A stretch of DNA of 64,000 nucleotides from contig SWDT01000107.1 in assembly GCA_009193035.1 (NCBI GenBank), positions 62,001 to 126,000 on the forward strand. Direction: 5' to 3'. The notes below the pieces were generated by a model. That model made no database searches. It was not told where the DNA came from and worked only from the letters and a program-made list of their open reading frames with translations. This document shows, piece by piece, positions 1 through 11,798 of this stretch. A program made the translations under genes and the position numbers. This DNA comes from Halicephalobus mephisto (Eukaryota; Nematoda; Chromadorea; Rhabditida; Panagrolaimidae). How positions within the stretch are numbered: the first letter of the stretch is position 1; each line of letters begins with the position of its first letter.

Positions 1-385
1 AAAAACAATGTTTTTTGGTTTAAAAAACAGCGAGGAATTCGGAAAAGAGCAGAAAATTGATCAAACATGTGGGATTATATAGAGTAGATATAAATTCCAT
101 TTGGATCGGCTGATTTGAATATTTGAGGATTTGAAAACGTTGAACAAGATAATATTTTTAATACGATTATTGGACTTGGTGAAATTATGAGAATTTGCAT
201 TAGAGTTGTAAAATTGTTGAATGAAGTAAATTTAATATGATCTTATTAAATTCGCAATAAAGTTAATTCGAGATTTTATTCAACTCTGTTAGTCATGTTT
301 TATAAGGTTTGACAAAGTAGATCATAGAGAAGCAGAGGGAGATAGTATAGAGAGATCCAAGAAGATTGCTTGACAAATAATGGTG

Positions 386-618
386 TTATAAGGGCTCTTG
401 GTATGCATTACAAAAACAAACGGTAATTGGCGAGACGATGAACAAGTAGATGAAGGAAATCTCGGCCTTGAAACATGTGTTCATCATCTTCTGGAACTTG
501 AAAGTCGCAGAAGACATGTTCAGTTTTTGCTGAGAAAGAGGGTTTTCGAGGTGAATAACTAATACAATTGTGAAAATGATGATGAAGGTAATCACCACTC
601 TGATAGACGTCGAATCAA
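386..618 (-). CDS. Exon of a probable 7TM chemoreceptor (partial gene)
   Basis: A minus-strand open exon begins after a good acceptor (TTTTCCCAG) at 618. It encodes a very hydrophobic helix (VVITFIIIFTIVLVIHL), a short polar loop with SSATFKFQKMMN, then a second hydrophobic stretch (ISFIYLFIVSPITVCF). This helix / 'S..T.K.QKM' / helix pattern is typical of transmembrane segments 5-6 of nematode Str/Srh/Srd-type receptors, which act in chemosensory cilia. The frame stops at 386, but a usable donor (GTAATGC) lies just before, near 412, so the real last exon may be elsewhere. I could not assign the other exons; upstream ones would lie to the right (619-1600). It could be a decayed receptor fragment. 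The family call is inference from the pattern only. Confidence 0.35.
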
Positions 619-1678
619 CTGGGAAAATTGTAAGTTTTGAGTATCAGTAAGGAAATTATGTAATTTCATTAACTTAGAAAGCACAACTACACTTAGATTT
701 GGTATTTGCTAATGCTAGATGGAAATCCGGACAATTTTGGAACTGCCAAAAGTAAGAATTACTGACAAATATAATGAACAAAGTTCTTTTATTTTTTTAT
801 TCGGACAAGTTTTCGAAAGAAAAAACAACAACTTAGATATCTATTAGGACAGCGATAAGAAGCCGTGCGTGTCCTCTCAGCACGAAAACCTGAGTACAGT
901 AGTAGTCAGGTGTGTGTTGCTGGATTCATCAGTCTTGTGCTATGAACAAAGTACGGTAGATTGATCTAAAGTGGCACATGTTGCATATTGGTAATATGAC
1001 GACGACCTGATTGAGGACCTAATTTCTGTGGAACAATGACACTATTTATTTTTAATTGGAAATCTAGCCGTGGGCGATATCGGAGTATGGTCGTTAAATC
1101 TCAAGTCCATTATGACGTCATATTAAAAGCTTTCTTGACATTAGATGAATTTGATTCCGCTCAACTTATGTCACATATTTTCAAAACAGAATTATTTATT
1201 TATTATTTGACGGATTTTCGTAAAAAAAACTTCAAAATTTAATACTTTGAGTTAGAAGCCAAAATTGTTTTAATTTTTCGAAATAAAATATTCAAGGTTG
1301 AGTACACACCTTTTTGGAATTCATATTCTCCAATTCTGTCATTTCTCCCGAGAAAAGAGCAAATTAGGTCGCGGGGGACCTGGCAAGGATATTTCCCGAT
1401 CGTCTGCCAAGACACAACTCCACTAGAACCCTTAGACGATACGTGTCTTTTTTCTTCTCTCTCTGTTCCTGATATTTTGAAAAAATTAAAAAATCTATAA
1501 ATTTTCTTTTCTCATCGAGGCACCCCATTTTTTCGGATCTCTGTTTATCACTTGTTGAAAAAAATTATTTCTCGTCTTCCGGATTTTTTTTAAAAAAATA
1601 AAACAAGTTTATTTAAAAGAAAAATTTGATTTTGTTCCTTGATTGCTTTTACTGACTCTCCTTTTATAGATTTATCTC
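619..1678. other. No assignable gene; possible chemoreceptor exons and upstream region of the 1679 gene
   Basis: Mostly AT-rich. Around 860-895 it carries a diverged copy of the dispersed 'CACGAAAACC...CTGAG' repeat also seen near 17.8, 18.1 and 58.9 kb. The pyrimidine-rich stretch 1440-1670 precedes the 1679 start codon. The short open frames here have no recognisable protein character. Confidence 0.4.
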
Positions 1679-3698
1679 ATGTTCAAGAAGAATCAAGATA
1701 AAGTTGTTCCTCAAGGACTCCAGAACAGAGTTTCGGCTGAGCCAGAAAATGCCAAGAAGAAAGAGAAGGAACCTCCAAGACCAGGATCAGCGATAAGCAG
1801 GGAGTTCGTCCCAAAGAAACAGCAAAAAGCTGTTAATCAGTGGAAGAAGAATGATTCGGTGAGTTTAGTTTTGAGTCATGGGATAGTAGGGTAATTCAAA
1901 AACAAAAAGGTAGCAGCGCTGGGGATTCCGAGGACGTCTCCGATCCAAGTACTAACCCAGCCCTATCGTGTTTAACTGGCCAGATCGAACGGGATGGCGT
2001 GTGCTCACAATGGTTTGACCGCTACCCACATGCCCTCAGGGTGATTAAACTCCCCTACTTTGGATAGTGACTGGAATGCATAGAAAATTCATGCATTATT
2101 CACTATTCTAGGAATCTTAGAGCGAATATATTTGGCGCTTAAAATATAAATGCTTTGGTAATTGCTAAAAAGTTAGTTTTGAGAAAAAAGTAGCAGCACT
2201 GGGGATTCCGAGGACGTCTCCGATCCAAGTACTAACCCAGCCCTATCGTGTTTAACTGGCCAGAGCAAACGGGATGGCATGTGCTCACAATGGTTTGACC
2301 GCTACCGTACCCCGATTTACTAAGAAAAAATAAAAATTACTTGAATCAATTCTTTTTTAACTATTTCTAAAAATATTCTCATATACTCGAATATGAACTC
2401 CAAGCAATCCGCTAGACAATAAACACGGGCAAAACGTTGTTTTTCTTGATCCCATTTTGTACAATTAACCTTGAATGTTTCAGCAAGACTCTACAAACAG
2501 CCAAACCCAGCAATCCGTCAACACTCCTTTCGGTTACGTGCCCTTCAAATCCGCTCCAGTTCCAATTTACGGGAACAGAGTACATCCTAATGGGAATCAA
2601 CCAAACACACAAGCTGCTATTGCGAATTACATGCAAAATGGTACATTTTTACAGTAATCTGAATTGAAAATTACTTGTTGAAAATACTAATTTCAGCTTA
2701 CCAACAATCACCCCAACTACCCCGTCCTGACTCCGTTATGACAGCCACGGACTTGAACAGTCGTCCGGGAAGTGAATTGGGATTATGTAAGTTCACGGAA
2801 ATCGAATTTGAATGTTCTCCGTTTGCTAATGCGGAAATCGGGAAACTTTCTTTTTTACGTTTGCATCGTTTTAGTCCGTCTTCCGTCCCGTTATCAATCT
2901 TATACGACTCTTCCTCGTCCGGAACAAGTTCCAATCGAAACTCAACCGATTCAGCAACCTATCTATGGTGCTATGATCCCCAAGGCCCATTCGAGAGCCC
3001 CTAGCATGGACCGCAACTCCATCTATGGAACTTCCGAGAAACGACCGTTGTCTCAAGTTTCCGGAAGCAAATCCCTCCACACTATCCACACTGAGCCGTA
3101 TATCCCTCGAGTCGGTTCCAAAGCTGCTCTCAGTTACTATGGGGTACCGTATCCTGAAGAGGAATACGGTCCAAAAAGCGCCATCAATTGGGACTCTTTG
3201 AATGTCATCGGAATTTTTCAAATTCTTTTCGCAATTATAATTTTTTCAGTAGCCGTTTTGAGATTGTTCAACACTCCTAATTTCACCCAACTTTTTGAAA
3301 TTGCTTATCCGGTCCTTCTGTTGACGAATGGTGTAATTTCGATTTTAACAAGTTTCCAACGAAATTACAGTCTTTTTTGTGTTACTTTTATTTTTTCAAC
3401 AATTAACTTTATGTTGTCCGTTATTCCTGTCTATTATGGAGCTGAACCGTTCGTGAACGCTCCAGAAGCCAAAGTTCTGACTGCTTTTGATGCTCCTTTG
3501 ACTCAGCAAAATGGGTCTTCTAAAGAGATGAATTTTATTTTGTTTTTCGTAAGTTTGCTGGCTTTTTTTACTTGTCTCGTCAGCATTTTCGCCTGTTGTA
3601 AATCCATGGGGAAGATTTTCTACTATGTAGAGAATCTGAGGTTTCAGAATGACCTAAACAAGAGATCAAAGGAAATTGGAAGCATCGTTCAAGCTTAA
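1679..3698 (+). CDS. Four-transmembrane protein with long polar N-terminus
   Basis: Four exons join in frame: 1679-1858, 2484-2640, 2697-2786 and 2875-3698, giving 416 aa. The first half is hydrophilic, rich in Q, P, S and K, with repeated Pro-Arg-Pro segments, and probably cytoplasmic. The second half has four hydrophobic helices (about residues 255-278, 284-305, 312-335 and 363-386), a polar loop between helices 3 and 4, and a short polar tail. This tetraspan layout recalls MARVEL/claudin-like or other nematode four-helix proteins, but I see no family-defining motif and assign no function. A possible spliced-leader acceptor (TTATAG) lies about 10 bases before the ATG. Intron 1 (625 bases) contains two antisense 5S rRNA genes. 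The gene is convergent with nphp-4, 239 bases away. Confidence 0.8.
1909..2026 (-). rRNA. 5S ribosomal RNA gene, copy 1
   Basis: The reverse complement begins GGTAGCGGTCAAACC and ends CAGTGCTGCTACC, with complementary ends as in the 5S closing helix. It contains the conserved TTAGTACTTGGATCGGAGAC core (box A and box C of the internal promoter) and the CACGCCATCCCGT segment. Length is 118 bases. TTTTT follows the 3' end directly, a pol III terminator. It lies antisense in intron 1 of the four-helix protein gene. Confidence 0.88.
2027..2188. repeat. 5S spacer, related to the spacer at 22961-23121
   Basis: This 162-base spacer between two 5S genes aligns by eye along its whole length with 22961-23121 (about 85% identity by inspection). 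It includes CATGCCCTCAGGGT, a TTTGGATAGTGACTGGA motif, TTCACTATTCTAGG, GCGCTTAAAATATAAATGCT and AAAAAGTTAGTTTTGA. The 5S-spacer-5S cassette has therefore been copied as a unit. Confidence 0.85.
2189..2306 (-). rRNA. 5S ribosomal RNA gene, copy 2
   Basis: Second 118-base 5S gene, nearly identical to copy 1, in the same orientation at a 280-base period. The last base of the closing helix differs (CTACT instead of CTACC), and it is followed by a T-run (TTTTTTCTC) as terminator. The internal control region is intact, so it may be transcribed. Confidence 0.86.
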
Positions 3699-3901
3699 TT
3701 TAGTTTTTTAAAGGAGGAAGAAGACTTTATTAACTATCCAAAAAAAAATTAAAATTCTTCTCAAGACCAGAAAGAATTTCAACATCTGATTTCAGAGTTG
3801 AAATTTTTTTGATTCTGAAAAAATTATTTTTTCGAAATTGCTCAATTCTTCTTCGTTTTTTAAAATGTAGAAATTCATCCAAAGGAGCTTACTGTAACTA
3901 C

Positions 3902-3930
3902 TTTTATTCGTTCAAAGATTATTCAATAAA
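3902..3930. promoter_or_regulatory. Overlapping poly(A) signals of two convergent genes
   Basis: AATAAA at 3925-3930 on the + strand can serve the four-helix gene (stop at 3698). TTTATT at 3902-3907 is AATAAA on the minus strand, about 31 bases beyond the nphp-4 stop at 3938. The two 3' UTRs would overlap tail to tail, and nphp-4 would have a very short 3' UTR. Confidence 0.6.
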
Positions 3931-3937
3931 CAAAGTT

Positions 3938-6900
3938 CTACTGACTCTCGGAATAAGTGATTTTCAAAAGATAAGCTTCTTCTTGTTGAGCCAAGTCTGA
4001 ATCCTCCACGAAGACCAAGACATCCACGATGAATCCCCTTTCTGCGTCGACTGCGTGAAAGACAAGATCCACCGGAACCACTTCGTGGGGCTTCAAGAAG
4101 TAATATTCCTTTTCGACATTGACTAAAGATGAATTAGAAGTGTGTATTCTGTAGTTCTTCTCGATCATGTAGTGGTTCTCGAGGGATATTCGCTGAAAAA
4201 TAATTCCATAAATTAAGTTCTAAGAAGGTCAAAAAAATACAAATTTACAGTAAGACATACCTTCTTGGTAGCACCCGGTCCATGTAAGGGTAGGGTTATT
4301 TCGTAGGTTTTCACAACGTTCGGAGCACTTACTGTGGCTTGGATCATCCAGGAATTTAGCAAATCCCTCGTGTTGACGTTGACCGCCGTGACTAAAACTA
4401 GTCTTCTTCCGGCGAAATTCGGAGTAAAGTACCCTTGGACTTCAGATAACACCTTAGGATTAGCGACAAATGGTTGATGAGGAAAAATCGTCAAAGCTTC
4501 GGAAGTCGAATGGAACTGGACGAGAGAATCCGATTCTTCCGGCGGCTTCAGCATAAGATTCACTTTAGTCGTTTGGGCCTGGATTCCTTCGACGGTCAGT
4601 TTCTGGACTGAATGGATGTGGATCTTCCAAGTCGAGAGTAGAGTCGATCGGTATTTATCCGAGTAGAGGAAGACATAGAGGGACTTAACCAGGGGACTGG
4701 GGAGAGAGTGGGCAGTGAACAGGAGTTCCTGAGGACCTGAGGAAGAATTCCTGAGTTGAAGGAGGATCGAAGGATCCGGTGAAGCCACGAAAACTATTCT
4801 TTTTCCTAAAACCAAATAGAATAAAAAAATTAAATTACATTCCCTCAGGCTATGAAGGAAAAATTTTTCAATCGAGATCTGTTATATTTTTTAATTCCAA
4901 GTGAACATTTCTAAATTTCTTCGAAAATAAACGTTTGAATAAAAAATTCGAATTTTTTAAAAATCATATGTAAGAATTTTTTTATTTCATTAATCCGTAA
5001 TCGAATTTTTGAATTTATTTTTGAAGAATTTAATTTTTTTTTTAATGTTTGAAATATTTCGAAAGTTTTAAAAATCACCTACCGTAATTTGGAACCGTTA
5101 TCAACTTGTTGATTTTCGAACATTCTTCTGAAAACCATCTAAGCTGGCAATTTGTCAAAGGATTTCTGACTTGTACAGTAAGATCCAAAATAGAAATAGG
5201 TTCTCCTGTATCGTGATGTTTGAAAATTGTCTAAAAATTAATTTAGCATTTTTTTGAAATTTCGAAACTGACCTTGATTTCGTAATATTTTTCAGAATCT
5301 TCGTTTTTTTCAAAATTTTCGAATTTAAAAGGCAAATAAACACTTTCCAGAGCTCTTAGATGGATAAATAACCGTTTTTCTTCTTTTTCGTTGTCTTCAA
5401 AATCAAAAAGATCTTTTTCGATCGGTGTTTTTAAATTATTCACGGATTTGAAAAATCTCCACTCTTCGACGTTCGTGACAGGACACAGTTTGGGATCAGA
5501 AATGTCAATCTGACATTTGACGTTTTTGGCAAAGGTGTTTTGAAGACAATATTCGAAAAATTCAACTTTTCCGAAATTTGCTTGAATATAATGGGGTACG
5601 GTAATTGAGCTGAAGACGGTTTTAAGAAGTTTGGCAGCTTTGGATTCGTTCCGGACGGATTTGTAGGCTTCTAATTCTTCTTCGAAAATAAACCGTTTTA
5701 TACTTGCCTGAAATTATCATATTATGAAACTTCTAATTCGAAAAAAACAATTTTAAAAAAATTATTTTTTAAATTTTTTCGAAAAATTTGATTTTGAAGC
5801 GAAACCGACCTTAGTCACATTTCTGTCTTCATCTTTTTTGAGCATTTGCCATTGTTGGATTCTGTTTAAATTTTCACTTGAAAACAATTCTTCTTTTCTT
5901 TGGTGGATGTCCAGTTTCTGGGCCGTCAGGAATCTTTGAAGAGCGCTTTCGTGAATCGCCGCGAGAGGTCTGGCCCTGGTCTTCATCGAACCGTATCTGT
6001 TTTCTCCCAATCGATGGAGTCGTTTACTGACTATGGCGTTGTTTTGGGTTTCAATCAGATCTAGAAAAATTAAAAAATAAATTAAACAATATTAATCCAA
6101 CCGGATTGGAGTCCCGAAAGATGTCCGATATTCGCGAGTCTCAAGTAGAGTAATGCTGTTACAGTATCTTCTTGTGGAAGCCCATTTTGAACAACAGGAC
6201 ATTGTAGGTTTGCTTGGATGGCATCGGAATTACCGTCTCGACAAAGAAACTGAAAAAAAGTGATTTATTTGTACTTTTACTTTGACAATAGACTTTTTGC
6301 AAGTCTGGTGCAGCGGCGTGAAAGTTCGTCTTTCACCAAGCGTGCGTCGGTTCGAGTCCGCAATGAAGACAAACTTTCGGTCTGTTCAGAAATCACTTTG
6401 TTGACCACACATGTATTCGTACTGTCTGAGCAATTTTTTTGCTTACCTTTAACGGGATCTGACAAGTCCCGACGTGAATGAGAGAGTCAGCATTCCAGAC
6501 ATCTATGAACACAGATCCAGAATTCAGATACTCCACGAAGTCTCTTCCGTCCGAAGACGAATTTCTGTCTACAGTATACTTGACCATGAATCCGTTCCCT
6601 TCCCTGTCGAGCATTCTGTCGTTCTCATCCAACCTCCTCAAAGGAATAGGAAAGGAATTTTTCCACTCGGAACCGGGATGGGCGATCAACTTCTCAGTGG
6701 TTACGGTATTGAATCGGTAGAATTGAATTGTGAAGAAATATTTCGTAATCCTCGGATGAAAAGTTAGAAAAGGATTTTTGACATTCAGAATACCCATGAA
6801 TTGAATAATTATTTCGTTCGTTTCTAACTTTGAAGACAGCATATTTTCGATCGAAATGGGTTTTTTTACAGTAAAATCTACAAAATCCGGTTGATTCCCA

Positions 6901-9900
6901 TTTCTGTCAAGAATTTTCGGAAAATCGAATTTACTGAAGACAGCCACAGCTGATCTGGGGAAAGGAGAAGGTCTGAAAATGATTAAAAACAAGGTTATAT
7001 TCATAATATAAAATAAATAAAAATAAATTGGCGAAATGTCCTTAATGCCAAATTTTTAAAATTTTTCTAAGTGCGAAAATTACTAACATCATGTGAATGC
7101 CAAAATATCCCAAAGATCAAAATTTAAAAAATGAACAAGTTGGCGAAATGTCCTTAATGCCACAATTTAAAAAAATATATTGGCGAAATGTTCTTAATGC
7201 AAAAATTTTAAAAAAATATATTGGCGAAATGTCCTTAATGCCAAAATTAAAAAAAATATATTGGCGAAGTGTCCTTAATGCAAAAAATTAAAAAATATAT
7301 TGGCGAAATGTTCTTAATGCAAAAATTTAAAAAAATATATTGGCGAAGTGTCCTTAATGCAAAAATTAAAAAAAATATATTGGTGAAATGTCCTTAATGC
7401 AAAAATTTAAAAAAAATATATTGGCGAAATGTTCTTAATGCCAAAATTAAATAAAAATAAATTAGCGAAATGTTCTTAATGCCAAGTAGTTTTTTGGCAT
7501 TGTGTTTTCAACGATAAAAATTACTTTTGGCAATTTGCACTGAACGCCAAACGAAAAGTCAATCGACGTCATTTTTACTGCTAAATAGAAATTTTGGCGA
7601 TTTGTTCTCCATGACAAAAAATATTGTTATTTTTTATAAAAGTATTTATTTTTAATAAAGTTTCAACAAACCTGGTCAGATAAACGTCAGGAATTGCAGT
7701 CATATCCAGTCCTGTCACTTCCCTTTCTAATCCGTAAATCTGTTTTTTATCCATCTGTCTCGTGGAAACCGGAGCCAATTCAGCTGGTTCGAATTCGATT
7801 TTATCCTTGACTTCTTTGCTTTTGGTCACAACCCTCGGTTTGTGAAAATCTCCAACTTCTTCCTTCTGTTTCTCCTCCACGTCTTCGATGACCCCTGTGC
7901 TCGGTCCCGGAGGGAAATCCGGCTTCGGCAGAGGAGTCACATTGCTGGTTCTTCTTCCAGAATCAACAGTAAGCAAATTAGAATGCGTTCTTTGGGGTAT
8001 TCTCAAGAGGACTTGGGCGTCTGTGGATCCGACCATCGCGAAATTAAAAGTCAAATTTATCCTTGGTTTTCCATCGCCGAAGGGATCCGATTGTTTCTGT
8101 TTCAATCTCAGAAGGTTCTTGAAGCAGAGGACTTCATCCGGATTAGGTCTAGGTCCTCCAATAAGAGGCACTGCAACAGTGTCAGAAATGGTGAAAGATC
8201 CTTCACGAAAAGGCGACCAGGCCCCCCAGCAGACCATCACGAGGTTGGAATCCGCTATGCTTTCCTGAAGAATCGTAATTTAAGAAATACCCTAAACTAC
8301 AGTAATATGGCTTACAGGAGAGTACCTAGCTCCGACCAGGTAATCCACGGCGAACACGATGGCTACTTCTTCGTCAGCCAGAAGTTTGGTCAATCTGACG
8401 CTGTTCCTGACTTGCAGAGTACCGTATTCAGATCTGAAAAGTAATAACTAAATAACATGTTTTCTGAAATCACTCCAAACTGAGTGGAATCAACACAAAA
8501 CAGTTCCTGATTATGGTTTCAGATTGTTTGATTCTAACTGATTGCAATCGATGGCAGAATTGTATTCCAACAGAAGATTGATCATAATTGAGTATAATCA
8601 ACGTGTTAATACATTTTTAACTGGAAACAAACATGGTCCAAACACGGTGACTATATTTAGTTAAAATCAATCTTCTGTTGGAATACAATCTTGCTATCGA
8701 TTGTACTTAGTTAAAATCAATTTTTTGTTGGAATACAATCTTGCTATCGATTGTACTTAGAATCAAATAATGTGGAAATTATTATCAGGGGTTCTTACGT
8801 GTTGATTCCATTCAGTTAGACGTGATTTCAAAAAACCAGTTAATCTTTAAAGAAAACTATCAAAAATAATGTTATTTAAAGACAGAAATTTTAAATATTT
8901 TGGGTTTTTAAAATTATGCACTAATTACTGTAGTGGCTTAAGTTACAGTACACCAATTTAAAAATTTAAGTAAATTTCGTTCTTCAAATACTATAGTTGG
9001 AAATTTGTTATTTAGTTTTTGAGAATTTTACAAACGATATTCCCATCCGAATGATCATATTTTCCTCTTTCTTATCGGTAGAGAATAAATAGACACTTCT
9101 TGTTTTTCCTCGAGACCTAACCTAAGAGTCCAAACCAGAGCGAGTCAAGCTCATTATACTTTGAAAATAAATATTATAAAACTCTTCTAAGGAAAAGACC
9201 AACTTGAACTGTTTTATTTTTAAAAAAGGTAGCAGCACTGGGGATTCCGAGGACGTCTCCGATCCAAGTACTAACCCAGCCCTACCGTGTTTAACTGGCC
9301 AGAGCAAACGGGATGGCGTGTGCTCACAATGGTTTGACCGCTACCGGCAAAGTCAAAAACCGGCTCAGCTTCCATCCTTATGATAGTGACTAAAAAGAAG
9401 AAAACATTTTTGTTCAGTCCCTGTCAAACAATTTTTAGTTATTTGTTAAGGTTGAAAGACTAGCTCTATTAGTAACTTCAGATAACATCTGCCATTGAGT
9501 TAGTCACCACTATTTTTACCGATGTGAAGTTTCTCACCTTATGAAATTACTCATCCTGCTCAACGACCTTGATCGTCTTCTGATCGAATGTCTGCCAGAA
9601 TCCATCTCGTCCTTAGCGGATAAATACAGTACCATAGGGTCTTCAATAAAAGTGAATCCGTTGTGGATGCCTATTCTGAGTCTTCTTTCGACGACTTCCA
9701 ACTTCGGAATTCTGCTGTCATTCGGAGCTCGATTTAGTCGGTAGTTCCTCTCTCTGTTCAGATTCTCCAAGAAGATCCCTTCTATCTCCTCCGGCAAGAC
9801 CCCGAAAGACACGGCCAAGTTGTCCAGAACCCCGGTGAAACTGTCGACTTCTTCTGGACACGCCAAAATGGGCATATCTGGAAAAACGAATGACTTTTAG

Positions 9901-11688
9901 TCCAAACTTGTTCTTTTGTACCTTTTCTGATTAAAACAATACCTTCTGTTGGACGCCGAAGTCCAGGAATATGTTCGTGCTGAGAGACAACGACGTACTC
10001 GGGGATGTAGTTAAGGACAGCTTTGAGGTTCTCGTTCGTCTGAAGACAACACTCAAGAACGGCGGAGGTTTTCTTGATCTGGGGAGAATCGAGGGAATTG
10101 ACGAAAAACAGGAGCTTAGCTGTGCCTGAGTAAAGTTGGAATCTGAAAAAATTCGAAAAATCCTAATTTTTATGGTCCTGAGAAGAAATCCGAAAATTAA
10201 AAATGTTCTTTATAAAATCGAATTTCTGTTCAAAACTAACGTTATTTTTAAAATAATTAAAAACTTTCGTGGTAAGAAAAATTTCGGTTTTTCATTGTCC
10301 CAAAACGAAAATAATCGAATTTTTTTTATTTAGACCAATATTCACTGATCTTAGAATTCTGAAAAAATAAAAATTTCTTTTCAAAACTATTTTGTTTATT
10401 AATTACTGAAGTGAATATCTTTGAAAATAACATACTTTTTGAACTGTACTGGAACGGAGACATTACTGGAAAAATCAGTCATAGTTTCAGATTTAGTGAA
10501 AATGGGAATAACGGTCCAAGCCAAGACCCATTCATTATCCCTGAAATAAAATTTTAATTTCCATCACAAGTAGTTCACAATCACGCCTAACTGAGTGTAA
10601 TCAACGAGTAAGAGTCCCTGACTACGGTATTCATGTGTGGATTCGAATTGGGTACAACCGATGATAGGATTGCAATCCTAAGAAGATGGATTCTGATTGG
10701 GTACAATCAACGTGTTTAGATCATGTTTTTTTACATTTAAAAAGATAAAAACACGTTGATTGCATTCAATTAGAATCAAACTTCTTTAGATTCCAATCCT
10801 ACCATCGATTCTCATGTGTTGGATTCCAATTGGGTACAACCGATGATAGGATTGCAATCCTAAGAAGATGGATTCTGATTGGGTACAATCAACGTGTTTA
10901 GATCATGTTTTCCTACACCTAAAAAGGTAAAAACACGTTGATTGCACTCAATTAGAATCAAATTTCTTTGGATTCCAATCCTACCATCGATTGTGCTCAG
11001 TTCGAATCCATAAATGAATACTGTAATCAGGGATTCTTACGCGTTGATTACGCTCCGTTAGGTATGATCGCAGAACACCTTTGGTTATTTCTACAAGTCT
11101 TACTGTTTATCGTATTCCACAATCTCGACGACAACGACGATGCTTTCTTCTTTGATAGGACTGTGGAAGAAAAAAATATCATCAAAAAGTATCAAATTGT
11201 TTTTGCTCAAGTAATATTTCGAAATAAACTGTCTCCCAAAGAAATGTCTGTATTGGGTGTCGAAGAAGCAGAGTCTCACTCGGAAATTTTCAAGAGATCT
11301 CAACTGAAAAAAAATTAGTTTATTTTTAAAGTAAATTTTAATTTTTTTTAAATACAGTATTTTTAGATTTTTTAAATACAGTATTTTTAATTCTTTTAAA
11401 TACAGTATTTTTAATTTTCTTAAATACAGTATTTTTAATTTCTTTAAATACAGTATTTTTAAATTTTTTTTAAATACAGTATTTTTTTATTTTCTTTGAA
11501 AATACAAGATTTTTTTGAAATAAAAAATTTTTAGTTTTAAATCGACAGACCTCTTTGAAGATGGCTGATTTCAATGTCAGAGCATAGCAGTCTGTAGTGG
11601 TTTCGGATTCTCCCCTCAGGACCGGGGGGACGCATCTTGTGGAAAGGAATCTCCGGTACCAGATTTCAGGAGATCCAGCGACAGTCAT
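3938..11688 (-). CDS. nphp-4: Nephrocystin-4, ciliary transition-zone protein
   Basis: Fourteen exons: 11551-11688, 11104-11303, 10436-10540, 9943-10142, 9538-9877, 8316-8433, 7672-8264, 6447-6972, 6102-6249, 5810-6060, 5273-5707, 5083-5230, 4261-4805, 3938-4192. All phases close, giving 1333 aa, close to the family's usual length. Recognisable blocks are YRHFFGR (residues 64-70), ERRLRIGIHNGF in exon 5, TIQFYRF near 646, FIDVWNADSL (720-729), and the Ig/MSP-like C-terminus ending near EAYLLKITY. Known role: NPHP4 works with NPHP1 at the transition zone, gating protein entry into cilia; in C. elegans it acts in ciliated sensory neurons. The start is supported by the match of the first 46 residues to the family N-terminus (W...F...VPP). 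An X-box upstream predicts RFX/DAF-19 control. The splice after exon 9 uses a weak donor (GTTGG). Introns are loaded with repeats and RNA-like elements. Confidence 0.93.
6303..6370 (+). tRNA. tRNA-like element (probable tRNA pseudogene) in an nphp-4 intron
   Basis: Perfect pol III promoter boxes: A box TGGTGCAGCGG (6307-6317) and B box GGTTCGAGTCC (6349-6359). An anticodon-like stem-loop TGAAA/TTTCA encloses GTTCGTC, which would read TCG (Arg). The acceptor ends pair for only four bases (GTCT/AGAC), so it is probably a decayed tRNA or tRNA-derived element. It lies antisense in the intron between nphp-4 exons 8 and 9. Confidence 0.45.
7026..7495. repeat. Minisatellite in an nphp-4 intron, about 40-base unit
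   Basis: About ten direct copies of a roughly 40-base unit built on TTGGCGAAATGTCCTTAATG followed by an A/T run. Units differ at a few positions (TCCTTAATG or TTCTTAATG; GCC or GCA), and the spacing is nearly constant. A few isolated relatives follow up to about 7620. Short frames in it are repeat-encoded and not genes. Confidence 0.85.
8464..8830. mobile_element. Inverted-repeat (MITE-like) element, nphp-4 intron, copy A
   Basis: The left end TGAAATCACTCCAAACTGAG and the inverted right end (TGAAATCACGTCTAACTGAA read on the minus strand) form a long terminal inverted repeat of about 45 bases. The interior contains further inverted and direct copies of AATCTTCTGTTGGAATACAA and ATCGATTGTACTTAG. 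It encodes nothing and lies in the intron between exons 5 and 6. Confidence 0.65.
9228..9345 (-). rRNA. 5S ribosomal RNA gene, copy 3 (in an nphp-4 intron)
   Basis: 118 bases, with intact closing helix GGTAGC/GCTACC, intact internal control region and a TTTTTT terminator after the 3' end. It is on the same strand as nphp-4, in the 1.1-kb intron between exons 5 and 6. Unlike the other two loci it is a single copy without the related spacer; only a degenerate ATGATAGTGACTAAA lies 5' of it (around 9380). Confidence 0.86.
10580..11068. mobile_element. Inverted-repeat (MITE-like) element, nphp-4 intron, copy B
   Basis: The left end ATCACGCCTAACTGAGTGTA and the inverted right end (ATCATACCTAACGGAGCG on the minus strand) form terminal inverted repeats related to those of the 8464-8830 element. 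The interior is duplicated: a block of about 190 bases with GGGTACAACCGATGATAGGA and GGGTACAATCAACGTGTTTA occurs twice, each copy followed by its own inverted partner. Non-coding. Confidence 0.68.
11335..11505. repeat. Short tandem repeat in nphp-4 intron 1
   Basis: About seven direct copies of a 26-30 base unit with the core TAAATACAGTATTTTTA, itself palindromic around TACAGTA. It lies between exons 1 and 2 of nphp-4. Confidence 0.8.
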
Positions 11689-11798
11689 TTTAAATTTTAT
11701 TCGTTAAAATATAATTCATAACATCGTGAAGGTAGATTATAAAGATGGCAAAGGCTAGAACAAGAAATTTCTGTTTTCCCCGACAGCCTCCAGAACGC

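Noticed and set aside
7026..7495. CRISPR-like array of regular repeats
   Set aside because: The units are direct, AT-rich, without unique spacers, and lie in a eukaryotic intron; it is a minisatellite.
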